Assembly (NCBI GenBank): GCA_035578155.1
Contig: JAPWDM010000034.1
Location: 374,501 to 438,500, forward strand
Reading direction: 5' to 3'
Length of the DNA stretch: 64,000 nt
DNA from: Brachynemurus nebulosus
Lineage: Eukaryota > Arthropoda > Insecta > Neuroptera > Myrmeleontidae
Shown piece by piece: positions 1 through 10,583 of the stretch; the first letter of the stretch is position 1; each line of letters opens with the position of its first letter. A program made the translations under genes and the position numbers. Below the pieces are notes generated by a model. That model did no database searches. It was not told the origin of the DNA and was given only the letters and a program-made list of their open reading frames with translations.

Positions 1-67
1 TTTAATTCTGACAACATACTTACAAAACCTTCCTCTTTACCTACCACCTATATCATTTCAAAATAAA

Positions 68-1156
68 ATGCCACTAGACGATCAACAACCAAGTAGCTCA
101 ACAAATAGCTCGACTAATAGCTCAACGGTTATGGACTTTTCTAAGTTTTCTCCTGAGCAACTCAATCAAATTAAAGAATTTGTAAACAATTTAAATCGTA
201 ACGAAGATTTAATTAGTGAAAATGATTTTTGTAGTTATAAACCTTTAAACTTTAGAGATTGGATAGGAAAATTCGATAACACACCTAATGGTGCTTTAGA
301 TTTTCTAAGACGCGTACATAATACAGTTAATTATGCGCCCAATCAAGAAGTAGAAATCATAAGATTTGTAGCTAATCAATTACCGTACGACTTAGGGATT
401 CAGTTAATATCGAAAGACCTAACGTATGAATCTTTACGCGAAATCATTCACACATTTCATAGTCCGCGACGGACAACAATACATATAGAAAACGAACTCG
501 CAACAATGTCGCAAAAATCTAGTGAAGATATAATATCATTTTATACACGAATTAATAAATTAAAAATGGAGCGAATGTCAAACCTCCGATACGAGCATAC
601 GCAATCTCAATATGATATGCTAGTTCCTATCATTGAAGAATCATTTTGTAATAGATTCATAACGGGATGTATTCCTCAAATATCCCAGCGTTTACGCTTA
701 ACTTGTCCAAAATTACGAACATTAAATGACGCTTTAAAAGAAGCATTAGAAGAAGAAAGTTTTATTAGAACTCAAAATACTAATAGAACTCTTCACAATA
801 ATAGTAGCAATCAAAACGGTAAATATTGCAAAAATTGTAGGACAAAAACACATAATACTCGCGATTGTAGAAATAAAACTCGCGTTGAAAATAATCCAAA
901 TAATTTAAACCAAAATCAAAAAATTTGTAATTATTGCAAATATAAAGGACATATCGAAGCAGAATGTCGAAAAAAGAGGTATGCACAATCATTTCAAAAT
1001 AACGCACCTCCTCCTTTTAGAAATAATAATAGTGAGCATTTAAACTACAATCCATCGATTGCTGCCAGAGCCGAGCAATCGATCAATCAAGCAGGCTCTT
1101 CAAACGAGGTAACATACAATACAATGGACTCAGCATCCATAGAGTATCTGCTTTAA
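68..1156 (+). CDS. gag: Gag polyprotein of the Gypsy/errantivirus-like element
   Basis: This 362-residue protein is the structural Gag that would assemble the particle and bind genomic RNA. The N-terminus is rich in Ser, Thr and Asn; residues about 60-240 form a helical capsid-like region. Two CCHC zinc knuckles of the form C-x2-C-x4-H-x4-C start at Cys254 and Cys287, as expected of the nucleocapsid. The ATG at 68 is the first in frame and follows an A-rich context. The last 121 bases overlap the pol frame, which lies at -1, and a slippery heptamer is at 1039-1045. A zero-frame ribosome ends at the TAA at 1154-1156. Length and two knuckles fit Gypsy-type Gag. No defect is visible. Confidence 0.9.
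   Translation: MPLDDQQPSSSTNSSTNSSTVMDFSKFSPEQLNQIKEFVNNLNRNEDLISENDFCSYKPLNFRDWIGKFDNTPNGALDFLRRVHNTVNYAPNQEVEIIRFVANQLPYDLGIQLISKDLTYESLREIIHTFHSPRRTTIHIENELATMSQKSSEDIISFYTRINKLKMERMSNLRYEHTQSQYDMLVPIIEESFCNRFITGCIPQISQRLRLTCPKLRTLNDALKEALEEESFIRTQNTNRTLHNNSSNQNGKYCKNCRTKTHNTRDCRNKTRVENNPNNLNQNQKICNYCKYKGHIEAECRKKRYAQSFQNNAPPPFRNNNSEHLNYNPSIAARAEQSINQAGSSNEVTYNTMDSASIEYLL
1036..1156 (+). promoter_or_regulatory. Programmed -1 ribosomal frameshift signal (slippery heptamer plus H-type pseudoknot)
   Basis: The heptamer TTTAAAC is at 1039-1045, with TTA and AAC as zero-frame gag codons, the canonical X-XXY-YYZ phase. It lies just after the last -1-frame stop (TGA at 1033-1035). After an 8-base spacer, ATCGATTGCT (1054-1063) pairs perfectly with AGCAATCGAT (1074-1083). 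Six loop bases, AGAGCC (1067-1072), pair with GGCTCT (1094-1099). Connecting loops are 3, 1 and 10 bases, a standard H-type pseudoknot geometry. Slipping puts ribosomes in the pol frame and would yield Gag-Pol as a minor product. Pairings are read directly; function is inferred. Confidence 0.85.
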
Positions 1157-4100
1157 ATACCTCAAATACTAAAAAATTAACATTTAATTGCCCTGAATCA
1201 AATGATAAACAAATTACATTTTTAATTGATACTGGTGCAAGTATATCGCTAGTACACGATAAAAAACTCATACCAAAACAATTTAATATTAAAGACAAAG
1301 TTATAATACGCGGTATAGAAACCGAATATAAAGAAACATTAGGGTCTATAAAATTAAATTTATCAATGCCCGACGGTAATTTATTTCCTTTCGATTTTCA
1401 AGTAATCGATACTTCAATTATGAATACACCACATCATGGAGTGTTAGGAATCGACTTTTTAACTCATTATGGTGCAACCATTAAAACAAATCCGTCATCC
1501 ATTACTTTTAAAAAAAATAATATTTTAAATATATCAAATAATAAAAGTAGTCAAATACTTGAAAATATTCGGCTTGATCATTTAAATAATGCTCAAGAAA
1601 AAAATGAATTAATAAATTTATGTAAAAATAATATAGATTTATTCCATTCAGCAACCGAAAAATTAACACATACGAATACATTAATGCATGAAATTAAGGT
1701 GACTGATCCTACACCTATATACGTGAAAAACTATAGGTTTCCTAAAATTCACGAAATCGAGGTCAAAAAACAAATAAAAGAAATGCTTGATAACGGGATA
1801 ATTAAAGAATCCAATTCACCTTATAGTGCACCTATTTGGGTAGTCCCAAAGAAATTAGACGCCAGTGGCAAGCAAAAGTGGCGAATTGTTACCGATTATC
1901 GACGATTGAATAATATTTCGATCGAAGATAAGTATCCATTACCTAATATAGAAGACATACTTTCTCATTTGGGTAATGCTAAATACTTTAGCACACTCGA
2001 CCTGGCTTCAGGTTTTCACCAGATACTTATCGATCCGAAAGATCGTCATAAAACAGCATTTACAATACCCGGTGGTCATTACGAATATATACGTATGCCA
2101 TTTGGATTAAAAAATGCTCCAGCTACTTTCCAGCGTCTAATGAACATTGTTCTCAAAGACATACTATACGTCGATTGTTTCGTTTACCTTGACGATATAG
2201 TAGTTTTTGGTTCAACTATTGAACAACACAATGAACGTTTACAAAAAGTTTTTAATTGTCTAAAAAGTCATAACTTAAAATTACAAATTGATAAATGCGA
2301 ATTTTTACACGATAATATTGAGTACCTTGGCCACGTTATAAGTTCTCAAGGATTGCGCCCTAATCCTAGAAAGGTGCAAACAATACAAAATCTAAAAATT
2401 CCCAAAAGTGCAAAAGACGTACAATCGTTCCTTGGGTTAGTTGGCTATTATCGAAAATTTATTAAAAATTTTTCAGAAAAAGCCAAACCACTTACTAATT
2501 TATTAAAAAAAGATAAAAAATTTGAATGGACAGAAAGTTGTTCAAATTCATTTAATTCTCTTAAAAACGCGTTAATCGAAAAACCAATCCTACAGTACCC
2601 GGATTTTAATAAAATGTTTATACTGAGTACCGATGCTTCAAACTCGGGAATAGGCTCTATATTAAGTCAAATGAATGACGATAACACGATTGACCTACCA
2701 ATCAGTTTTTATTCACGCACCCTGAATTCAGCAGAACAAAATTATACAACTACTGAACGCGAGCTGCTTTCTATTGTAGAATCTGTCAAAAATTTTAGGC
2801 CATACCTATACGGTCAAAAATTTCTAATACGCACCGATCATAAAGCCCTCGAATGGCTTATGAACAACAAAGATCCATCTTCTAGATTGATCCGATGGCG
2901 ATTAAAATTAGAAGAATACGACTATCGTATTGAATACAAGTCAGGAAAATCGAACACTAACGCTGATAGTTTAAGTAGACCAGTACTTGCTATTGACAAC
3001 CTTACATTAGAAAAAACATACGAAAATTTCCTCTTATGGAAAGATAACGCGGAAATACCCCAATTTAATGCAATCACCATACCACTTGAAACAGTAGATA
3101 ATTTAGTATTACCATATAGTGCGATCAATTCAGATAACCACAAATTTTCTTATTTCGTTAAAAATAATACTAGTCTCCCTAGTATAAATTTATTCAAAGA
3201 CGTACACTGTTTTACCTCAAAAGAAAACAAAACGGTTTACTTATTATTTGCAAATGAAAATGCAATTGATCCTATAGCACCCGGTAACTTATTCGATTGT
3301 TTTTACAACCTCTTTATGATATTACAAATTAGTCAAACAAGAGAAATTACAATATACGATATACCTTCTCTCACGTTAACAATATCGGACGAAATTTTTA
3401 AGAAAATGTTACATTACTTTAATACAGACAACCAATATAAAATAAATATATTAAAAATCGAAACAATAATTGTTAGAGACAAAGATGAACGCATCAGAAT
3501 TATTAAACATCACCATGACGACCTCACTAGTGGTCACCAAGGTGTAAAAAGGACACTTCAAGCAATCAAACAAAGGTACTTCTGGAAAAATATGTCCAGA
3601 GATATCGAAAAATACATAAATGAATGCGAACAGTGTCAAAAAGCGAAGAAAAATACCCGAAATAATAAGCCTCCCATGCTTATTACTACTACCGCTTCAA
3701 CTTTCAATGAAAGCATAGCTTTAGATATTATCGGTCCTTTCAATGTCACTGAAAACGGCAATAAATATATTTGCACAATTCAAGACGAGCTGACAAAATT
3801 TTTGCAAGCGTACCCGATTAACGATCAAAGCGCCCTAAATATCGCTATACCTTTTATTGATTACTGCGCACGTTTCGGATTTCCCACGACAATTTTAACT
3901 GATAAAGGTGCCAGCTTTACGTGTAATTTAATTAAAGAAATTAATAAAATATTAAATATTAGGCATAAACAAACAACGCCATATAATCCCGCGACAAACG
4001 GATCACTGGAACGAGCTCACGGTCCCCTAAAAGATTATTTACGCATTTATACTAACGAGAATATGAATGATTGGGATCAATATGTACATCTAGCATGTTT

Positions 4101-4602
4101 TAGTTACAATACCCATGTAAATAGATCTACCGGTGAAACACCATACAAATTAGTTTATGGTAACAATCCAAAATTAATTTCAAATAATAATTACACCCCT
4201 TCCTATGATAAATTTACTGAAGATCTTAGTAACAAATTAAAAAGTTTACGCGAATTAGCAAAACAAAACCTTCAAATTTCAAAAGAGAATAATAAAAAAT
4301 ACTATGATAGAACCTCTAAAGAATATAATTTTAAAATTGGTGACAAAGTTTTACTTGAAACAAAACTGTTAAAAAAGGGAATTAATCAACGTTACAAAGG
4401 CCCGTTTGAAATAATTAAGATACACCATAATAACACAGCAACCCTAAAGCTAGGCAAAAGAAATCAAACATACCATTTCAAACACTTGAAATTGTTTAAT
4501 GTTTCAGGTAACGGAACAGAAGATCGTAACGATCAAAATGATAAGGAAAATCAAAATGTTCCTATACATCCTTTTAATGCTCCTAGCACTAGCAAAGAGT
4601 AA
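1036..4602 (+). CDS. pol: Pol polyprotein (protease, reverse transcriptase, RNase H, integrase)
   Basis: The frame is open from 1036 to the TAA at 4600-4602 and is entered by -1 frameshifting from gag, not from its own ATG. Domains in order: aspartic protease with the active-site D-T-G-A at 1228-1239; reverse transcriptase about 1740-2600, with the Y-L-D-D box at 2185-2196; RNase H about 2610-2990; integrase with an HHCC zinc finger about 3500-3650 and a DDE core with Asp codons at 3724 and 3901 and Glu at 4009. The last two are 35 residues apart, the classical D-35-E spacing. A G-P-F module near 4399 marks the integrase C-terminus. All catalytic residues checked are present and no stop interrupts the frame. 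Its 3' end overlaps env by about 100 bases. Confidence 0.93.
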   Translation, partial: AFKLQSIDCCQSRAIDQSSRLFKRGNIQYNGLSIHRVSALNTSNTKKLTFNCPESNDKQITFLIDTGASISLVHDKKLIPKQFNIKDKVIIRGIETEYKETLGSIKLNLSMPDGNLFPFDFQVIDTSIMNTPHHGVLGIDFLTHYGATIKTNPSSITFKKNNILNISNNKSSQILENIRLDHLNNAQEKNELINLCKNNIDLFHSATEKLTHTNTLMHEIKVTDPTPIYVKNYRFPKIHEIEVKKQIKEMLDNGIIKESNSPYSAPIWVVPKKLDASGKQKWRIVTDYRRLNNISIEDKYPLPNIEDILSHLGNAKYFSTLDLASGFHQILIDPKDRHKTAFTIPGGHYEYIRMPFGLKNAPATFQRLMNIVLKDILYVDCFVYLDDIVVFGSTIEQHNERLQKVFNCLKSHNLKLQIDKCEFLHDNIEYLGHVISSQGLRPNPRKVQTIQNLKIPKSAKDVQSFLGLVGYYRKFIKNFSEKAKPLTNLLKKDKKFEWTESCSNSFNSLKNALIEKPILQYPDFNKMFILSTDASNSGIGSILSQMNDDNTIDLPISFYSRTLNSAEQNYTTTERELLSIVESVKNFRPYLYGQKFLIRTDHKALEWLMNNKDPSSRLIRWRLKLEEYDYRIEYKSGKSNTNADSLSRPVLAIDNLTLEKTYENFLLWKDNAEIPQFNAITIPLETVDNLVLPYSAINSDNHKFSYFVKNNTSLPSINLFKDVHCFTSKENKTVYLLFANENAIDPIAPGNLFDCFYNLFMILQISQTREITIYDIPSLTLTISDEIFKKMLHYFNTDNQYKINILKIETIIVRDKDERIRIIKHHHDDLTSGHQGVKRTLQAIKQRYFWKNMSRDIEKYINECEQCQKAKKNTRNNKPPMLITTTASTFNESIALDIIGPFNVTENGNKYICTIQDELTKFLQAYPINDQSALNIAIPFIDYCARFGFPTTILTDKGASFTCNLIKEINKILNIRHKQTTPYNPATNGSLERAHGPLKDYLRIYTNENMNDWDQYVHLACFSYNTHVNRSTGETPYKLVYGNNPKLISNNNYTPSYDKFTEDLSNKLKSLRELAKQNLQISKENNKKYYDRTSKEYNFKIGDKVLLETKLLKKGINQRYKGPFEIIKIHHNNTATLKLGKRNQTYHFKHLKLFNVSGNGTEDRNDQNDKENQNVPIHPFNAPSTSKE
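4489..4506 (+). promoter_or_regulatory. Candidate 3' splice site for the env mRNA
   Basis: A T-rich stretch ends in TTTCAG at 4501-4506, 31 bases before an in-frame ATG at 4538. Gypsy-group errantiviruses make Env from a spliced subgenomic RNA, and the position fits. The donor would be in the leader or early gag; I did not identify it. Confidence 0.4.
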
Positions 4603-6559
4603 TAACGTATATATAGAAAAAATAGATAAAAACCCTGGTATATACTATAATGTAGAGGGCAATGTAAAATTAGTAACTAGTTATATAAGTTTACTTCATT
4701 ACTATAATATTAGTTATTTAGGTAAAACATTACGGTCTATCGACAACATATATACTCAATCTACTCAAATGTGCGATATATTAGTAGATAACGTTAATTG
4801 TAAGTTAAATTTTCAATTATTACATAACGAATTATTAGATTTACAAATTAAATTTAGTGACCTTACTAGCTTACACAATCTCGATAATCAAAATGAATCG
4901 GGATCAAAAAAGAAACGCTCAGTTCAAGTTCAATACGAACACGGTTGGTTTGACGCAATCGGTTCCATTTGGCATAAGATTACGGGAAACCCTTCCGCCG
5001 AAGACGCGCAATACTTCACCGATGCAATAAATAATTTAGCGAACACGCAAGATAAAATTCATACTATGGTACAATCACAAATTCGATTAATAAGTGACTC
5101 CCTAAGTAAAATGAATAAAACGCAATCGGAAATTAGTTCAATCGAATCAAAATTAAATTCATATTTAGCTACTTACAATAAAAACGTAAACCAAGTACAA
5201 AATCTCTTAAATAAAGAAATGCATCACATAAATATAAATGAACATATTCTAATGTTAAGAAATTTAATAAATAAAGTATTTAGAGAACTAGAAAATTTTG
5301 AAAATGCGATTACATTAGCTAGGCATAACTTAGTAGATTTTAAGATATTACCACCAAAGACATTATTAGCTGAATTAATTAAGAGTCAAAAATTCAATCT
5401 TCCATTTGAGCCAAAATGGGAAAATTTAGAAAAGTATTATAAAATTCTTAAAACAAGAACGATTAATCTCAAACATACACTTGTAATTGAAATTCGAATA
5501 CCAATCGTAAAGTTAGACAAATTTATTTTATATCATCTCTTTCCTTTACCAAGCCATAATCCTTATGATTTAAAACAAATATCAATTATCCATGTAAATT
5601 ATCCTTACCTAATTATAAATCTGAGTCGGACAACTCACATTTTACTGAAAACAAAAGACAAATGCCAAGAATACATTAAACACAACTTCCTATGCGATGA
5701 TATACACACTGTATCAAGCCTGACACAACAGTGCTGCGAAACAGAATTATTGAATCCAACAACTAAGAAAATTCCATTAGATTGTGAAGTGAAAACTTAC
5801 TACGCTGAACAAGAGTTATGGCAAGAAATCAATGGAAACACCTGGATTGTTTCTACGAGCGAACCAACTGCTTTAAATATTGTTTGCCCGAATAAATCAG
5901 AATCAGTGGAACTGAGAGGAACACAAAAAGTTCAACTAGAAGAAAAATGCAAAGGATATACTACTAGACACACTATCGAAACATATCCAATCTTAGCGAA
6001 TTATTCAATACACAATTACATACCAGAAATTGATCTACAAGACGAAGAAGAATGTGTAAAGAAATTAAATCAGACTGAAATACAATTAGCCGCAATAAGT
6101 CCAATCAAATTAACGCATATCAGTCTCGATGAACTTAATGAAAATCAGCACCGTATTCAAGATTTGAACAAAGAAGTTCAGAAGAAATTGGAAAACACCA
6201 TAAGAATTATGGGACAACGAGTTTCCGTGTCAACATGGTCCTATATTAAAAATACGTTTTATTTTCTATCTGTTTTAGGAACCATTTATTTATTACACAA
6301 AATGTCGTTCTTTTCATTTATCAAAAATTTAGTATCCAAGTCATGCAGTAATGGATGCGTCAACATTTACAATTGTGTCCATGGTCCTGAAATTCACAAT
6401 GAACCAGTGGTACACTTCACGCCTATCAGCACGGAGGATAATCAACTCATTCCATGTGCACCGCCCAAATACGCCTTAACGTCTTCTCCAACTACCACGC
6501 CCACTAGAAGACAACCAAAATCTACAAGTCGACCACGACCGCTTCAATCGTTCCTTTAA
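4499..6559 (+). CDS. env: Envelope glycoprotein (errantivirus Env, baculovirus F-like)
   Basis: The open frame is 686 codons and overlaps the end of pol in the gag frame. In errantiviruses this protein is a type I membrane fusion glycoprotein related to baculovirus F. A hydrophobic signal sequence follows the third methionine, so starts at 4538 or 4556 are more likely than 4499, particularly on an RNA spliced at 4506. A basic K-K-K-R furin-type site lies at residues 137-140 (4907-4918). It is followed by a Gly- and aromatic-rich amphipathic stretch at about residues 148-162, resembling the F fusion peptide. A transmembrane segment lies near residues 583-606, then a tail of about 80 residues rich in Pro, Ser and Thr. 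Many N-glycosylation sequons and Cys residues are present. It is longer than gypsy Env as I know it. No internal stop. Confidence 0.85.
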   Translation: MFQVTEQKIVTIKMIRKIKMFLYILLMLLALAKSNNVYIEKIDKNPGIYYNVEGNVKLVTSYISLLHYYNISYLGKTLRSIDNIYTQSTQMCDILVDNVNCKLNFQLLHNELLDLQIKFSDLTSLHNLDNQNESGSKKKRSVQVQYEHGWFDAIGSIWHKITGNPSAEDAQYFTDAINNLANTQDKIHTMVQSQIRLISDSLSKMNKTQSEISSIESKLNSYLATYNKNVNQVQNLLNKEMHHININEHILMLRNLINKVFRELENFENAITLARHNLVDFKILPPKTLLAELIKSQKFNLPFEPKWENLEKYYKILKTRTINLKHTLVIEIRIPIVKLDKFILYHLFPLPSHNPYDLKQISIIHVNYPYLIINLSRTTHILLKTKDKCQEYIKHNFLCDDIHTVSSLTQQCCETELLNPTTKKIPLDCEVKTYYAEQELWQEINGNTWIVSTSEPTALNIVCPNKSESVELRGTQKVQLEEKCKGYTTRHTIETYPILANYSIHNYIPEIDLQDEEECVKKLNQTEIQLAAISPIKLTHISLDELNENQHRIQDLNKEVQKKLENTIRIMGQRVSVSTWSYIKNTFYFLSVLGTIYLLHKMSFFSFIKNLVSKSCSNGCVNIYNCVHGPEIHNEPVVHFTPISTEDNQLIPCAPPKYALTSSPTTTPTRRQPKSTSRPRPLQSFL

Positions 6560-6596
6560 ACTCTTCAAGCTATGGTCTCCTTTAAACCCAGGAGAG

Positions 6597-7226
6597 TGTG
6601 GTACCCACCGATACGATAAAGATCCATTAACACTCGCGTATCTACATCCTGTCGATAACGCTTCGCTATCGCTATCCTGCCGACAAAAACATATGCATCA
6701 GGATGGACAAATATTTCAACAGCTGCAGTGTTTTAGCACAACGGCGCGAAAACACCAAACTTTATCAACATCCAACAGCTCACACCACCCTGTCGGACCC
6801 ATTGTTCCACCCTCAAAATTATTTATATTATCATATTTTTTGTATTAGAATTTTTGTATAAAAAGACTGAATTATTTTCAAATTAAGAGATTGTAAAATA
6901 GAATTTTGAAATGTAAAGACGAATCTTTGATTAAGTGATTTTAATAAAGTAATTGTTAAGAATTAAATAATTCTTTTATTCTAAAAGACCAAAAATCAGT
7001 CAATTTCAGTTGTGTAATAAAATAAGTTTTATAAAACAAAATTAGAGTCAGTGTTATCTTCAAGATATTAAAAGCAGTGACTACAATTACGGTTTCTGTT
7101 GGTATTTACGTATCAAAGACCAACTGGCGATCCTGATCAACTAATTGTTCGTACTCTCTGGTGGAACCACTGGTGAACGAAGCAGAACCCCATTGTGCGT
7201 TCAAAGGAAAATTCCGTGACACGACA
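6597..7226 (+). repeat. 3' LTR of the errantivirus-like element (boundaries inferred)
   Basis: A short purine run AGGAGAG (6590-6596) is followed by TGTGGTACCC, a plausible polypurine tract and LTR start. Inside are a TATA box (TATAAAAAG, 6857-6865) and a polyadenylation signal (AATAAA, 6943-6948) in the U3-R order expected. A plausible end is the CA at 7225-7226, followed by TATACA, which resembles errantivirus targets. The left LTR is outside the window, so both edges are estimates; an end at 7221 is also possible. Confidence 0.6.
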
Positions 7227-7236
7227 TATACACCGT

Positions 7237-7263
7237 GTTAGTATACATATTATGTATACTAAC
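7237..7263. repeat. 27-bp palindrome just downstream of the LTR
   Basis: GTTAGTATACATA (7237-7249) and its exact reverse complement (7251-7263) are separated by one base. It lies ten bases beyond the inferred LTR end. Function unknown. Confidence 0.7.
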
Positions 7264-8925
7264 ATAAATAAGGTAGTATAAGCACGTTCTAGTGCGAAAC
7301 TTCTGATCGTATTCTAGCATTATTTGTTTCGATTTAAGTTACCGCCAGAATTTTAATATTTTTAATGGTATTTTTCAGTAAAATGGCACAAATTTGAAAA
7401 GAGATTTCAAAAAAAAAAAAAAAAAAACGCCGTGAGCAGCGGGGCCCCATCACGGTAGTCGAATTTTCCCCTTCATCTTCGGTATTGAATGTCTACAAGC
7501 GAAATGTGATTGAAAGTCTACAACCGAATTGTCATTTTGTTGGTTTCAAAACTGGTGATGAGTGTTCGGCTGATCGAGGCTTTAAAAAAAGGTTTTAAGT
7601 ATTTAAGGGCTGTATCTCAGTAAATTTCAATTTTGTGCCGAAAACAGGTAGCAGAAAAAAAGCCAACACAATTCGTACGAGGACATTCCTGCCCATGTTT
7701 ATCCGCTAATTGCCTTTATGTTTTAGTTTTAAAAATTAAAAAAGGACCTTAAATAGTAAACTGGAAGGCCTTTATAAAGATATTTTTTCTTTCCAAAAAA
7801 ATCCAAAATTTCTATTTTATAAATACTAAAAATCCAAAATTCCTAATTTATAAATAAACAGTGACTTTAATAACATTTTTAAATTACTTAATATGTATGT
7901 ATTTCATTTGTCATAAAAGTAAGTTCACTTTTTTTTAAATTTTTTAAAATTACTATTCGCCTACTTGTATTTAGAATAAACATAATGCTTTTAAAACACA
8001 TTTAACAATAGCATTCAATTCCGATGTAAAAATGGGAGAAGTGGGGGGAAAAGTGATGCGGACTCCCTACAAGGTACTAGCTGGATAATAACTGAATACA
8101 CGTACAAAATTTCAGCCCTCTAGGTTTCCTTATGGAGTCTCTAGACATGTTAGAAAACAAGCAAAAAAATTAAGGAAATATTGGCGTAAAAATCGTGGGG
8201 GTAAGGGTTAAAAGTTGAAACCTCCAAAAAACAGTGTCTGGCTATTAGCTTAACCTGTACACCAAATTTCAGCCCTCTAGGTTTATTTGGGGAGATTTTG
8301 ACCCGAACGAAACTGTTAAAAAACAAGAAAAATCATGTTCTTTTGGGTATAAAAATGGTGGGGGTAGGGGTTAAAAGTCGAGACCTCCAAAAGGCACCCC
8401 CTTGATACTAACTCAATCCGAATACAAAATTTCAGCCCTCTAGGTTTATTCGGGTGACCTGTGCGAGTGGTACAAACTTCGAAAACGTCGAAAATGAATG
8501 AAATTGTAGCTTAAAAATGAGGGGGGTGGGGGTAAAATATTAAAACCTCCAAAAAGCACAACCTAGGTACGAACTTTATCAACACACCAAATTTCAACCC
8601 TCTACGTTAATTCTGGGGGGCTGGGGGCCTGTTAGATCCAGCGAAAATCGTTTTTCCCCCCTCTACTCCCACCATATCATCCTAGGAAGCTGAATTTTGG
8701 ATATGTTGTAGATAATTGACCGAAACATTATTTAAAACCGGTTTGGAAAAGTTTTATTGCTTTTCCGCCCCCCACCACCCCCTTAAAGGTCGGGTCCGAA
8801 AAAAAATTTGCCCAAAATTTGACCCCACTTTGATAGTATTGTTGTGCATCGGAATAAGCCCCACTTACCAAATTTCATCTCTTAACTTCCATAGGGGGGC
8901 CCTACACATATTAAAAGGTTGCGGG

Positions 8926-9026
<101 letters not shown>

Positions 9027-9550
9027 CATCTTTTTTTTTTACATAATCGTGTTCTACGGGTCCGGAAACGGATAGCGCCCCTGGTCTCGCCTCTCGCAGC
9101 TCTTATCGTATAGACTGTATAAGTCTAATTTTTCGGAGAAAATTCGACTAAAAATATCCAAGAAACCAGGAAGAGTAGGTTAATATGTTCAAATTAATAC
9201 ATTTTTGTACATCAAATTTTTAAAATTATTTAATGTTATATTCTAGTTTTAGTTAAGTATATGGGAACCTAGTTTTAGTTAAGTCTACTGGAATTCTGTT
9301 CCTCATTTCATATAAAAATTTATAAGAAAACTTCTTTCAAGTTACATCTATTTGATATACGACGTATATATAATTGGCGAATCAAATAAGTACCTGTGTC
9401 CATAAATGGGATGTTGGTCTGTATAATTAGTCGAATTTTCTCCGAAAAATTAGACTTATACAGTCTATACGATAAGAGCTGCGAGAGGCGAGACCAGGGG
9501 CGCTATCCGTTTTCGGACCCGTAGAACACGATTATGTAAAAAAAAAGATG

Positions 9551-9554
<4 letters not shown>

Positions 9555-9635
<81 letters not shown>
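9555..9635. repeat. (TA)n microsatellite in right foldback arm
   Basis: About 81 bp, the inverted counterpart of the tract at 8929. The difference of about 13 bp is independent length change. Confidence 0.97.
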
Positions 9636-9637
<2 letters not shown>

Positions 9638-10583
9638 CCCGCAACCTTTTAATATGTGTAGGGCCCCCCTATGGAAGTTAAGAGATGAAATTTGGTAAGT
9701 GGGGCTTATTCCGATGCACAACAATACTATCAAAGTGGGGTCAAATTTTGGGCAAATTTTTTTTCGGACCCGACCTTTAAGGGGGTGGTGGGGGGCGGAA
9801 AAGCAATAAAACTTTTCCAAATCGGTTTTAAATAATGTTTCGGTCAATTATCTACAACATATCCAAAATTCAGCTTCCTAGGATGATATGGTGGGAGTAG
9901 AGGGGGGAAAAACGATTTTCGCTGGATCTAACTGGCCCCCAGCCCCCCAGAATTAACGTAGAGGGTTGAAATTTGGTTTGTTGATAAAGTTCGTACCTAG
10001 GTTGTGCTTTTTAGAGGTTTTAATATTTTACCCCCACCCCCCCCCCCCATTTTTAAGCTACAATTTCATGCATTTTCGACATTTTCGAAGTTTGTACCAC
10101 TCGCACAGGTCACCCGAATAAACCTAGAGGGCTGAAATTTTGTATTCGGATTGAGTTAGTATCAAAGGGGTGCCTTTTGGGGGTCTCGACTTTCAAACCC
10201 TACCGCCACCATTTTTATACCCAAAAGAACATGATTTTTCTTGTTTTTTAACAGTTTCGTTCGGGTCAAAATCTCCCCAAATAAACCTAGAGGGCTGAAA
10301 TTTGGTGTACAGGTTAAGCTAATAGCCAGACACTGTTTTTTGGAGGTTTCAACTTTTAACCCTTACCCCCACGATTTTTACGCCAATATTTCCTTAATTT
10401 TTTTGCTTGTTTTCTAACACGTCTAGAGACTCCATAAGGAAACCTAGAGGGCTGAAATTTTGTACGTGTATTCAGTTAGTATCCAGCTAGTACCTTGTAG
10501 GGAGTCCACATCACTTTTCCCCCCACTTCTCCCATTTTTACATCGGAATTGAATGCTATTGTTAAATGTGTTTTAAAAGCATA

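Larger units (their letters stand above)
1..7226 (+). mobile_element. Errantivirus-like Ty3/Gypsy LTR retrotransposon with env, 5' end outside window
   Basis: Three long plus-strand reading frames follow in the order gag, pol, env and are closed by an LTR-like sequence. Pol has the Gypsy order protease, reverse transcriptase, RNase H, integrase. The third frame encodes a membrane glycoprotein of the insect errantivirus type. None of the three has an internal stop, so this copy looks young. The window starts in the untranslated leader, 67 bases before the gag ATG, so the 5' LTR and primer-binding site are not visible and the two LTRs cannot be compared. Whether the copy is still active cannot be decided here. 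Confidence 0.9.

Noticed and set aside
780..1007. Minus-strand open frame inside gag
   Set aside because: Antisense shadow of the zinc-knuckle region of gag.
7110..7150. TGGCGATCCTGATCAAC as a primer-binding site
   Set aside because: It begins like a PBS but lies inside the 3' LTR candidate, with no second LTR before it and no tRNA T-arm complement.
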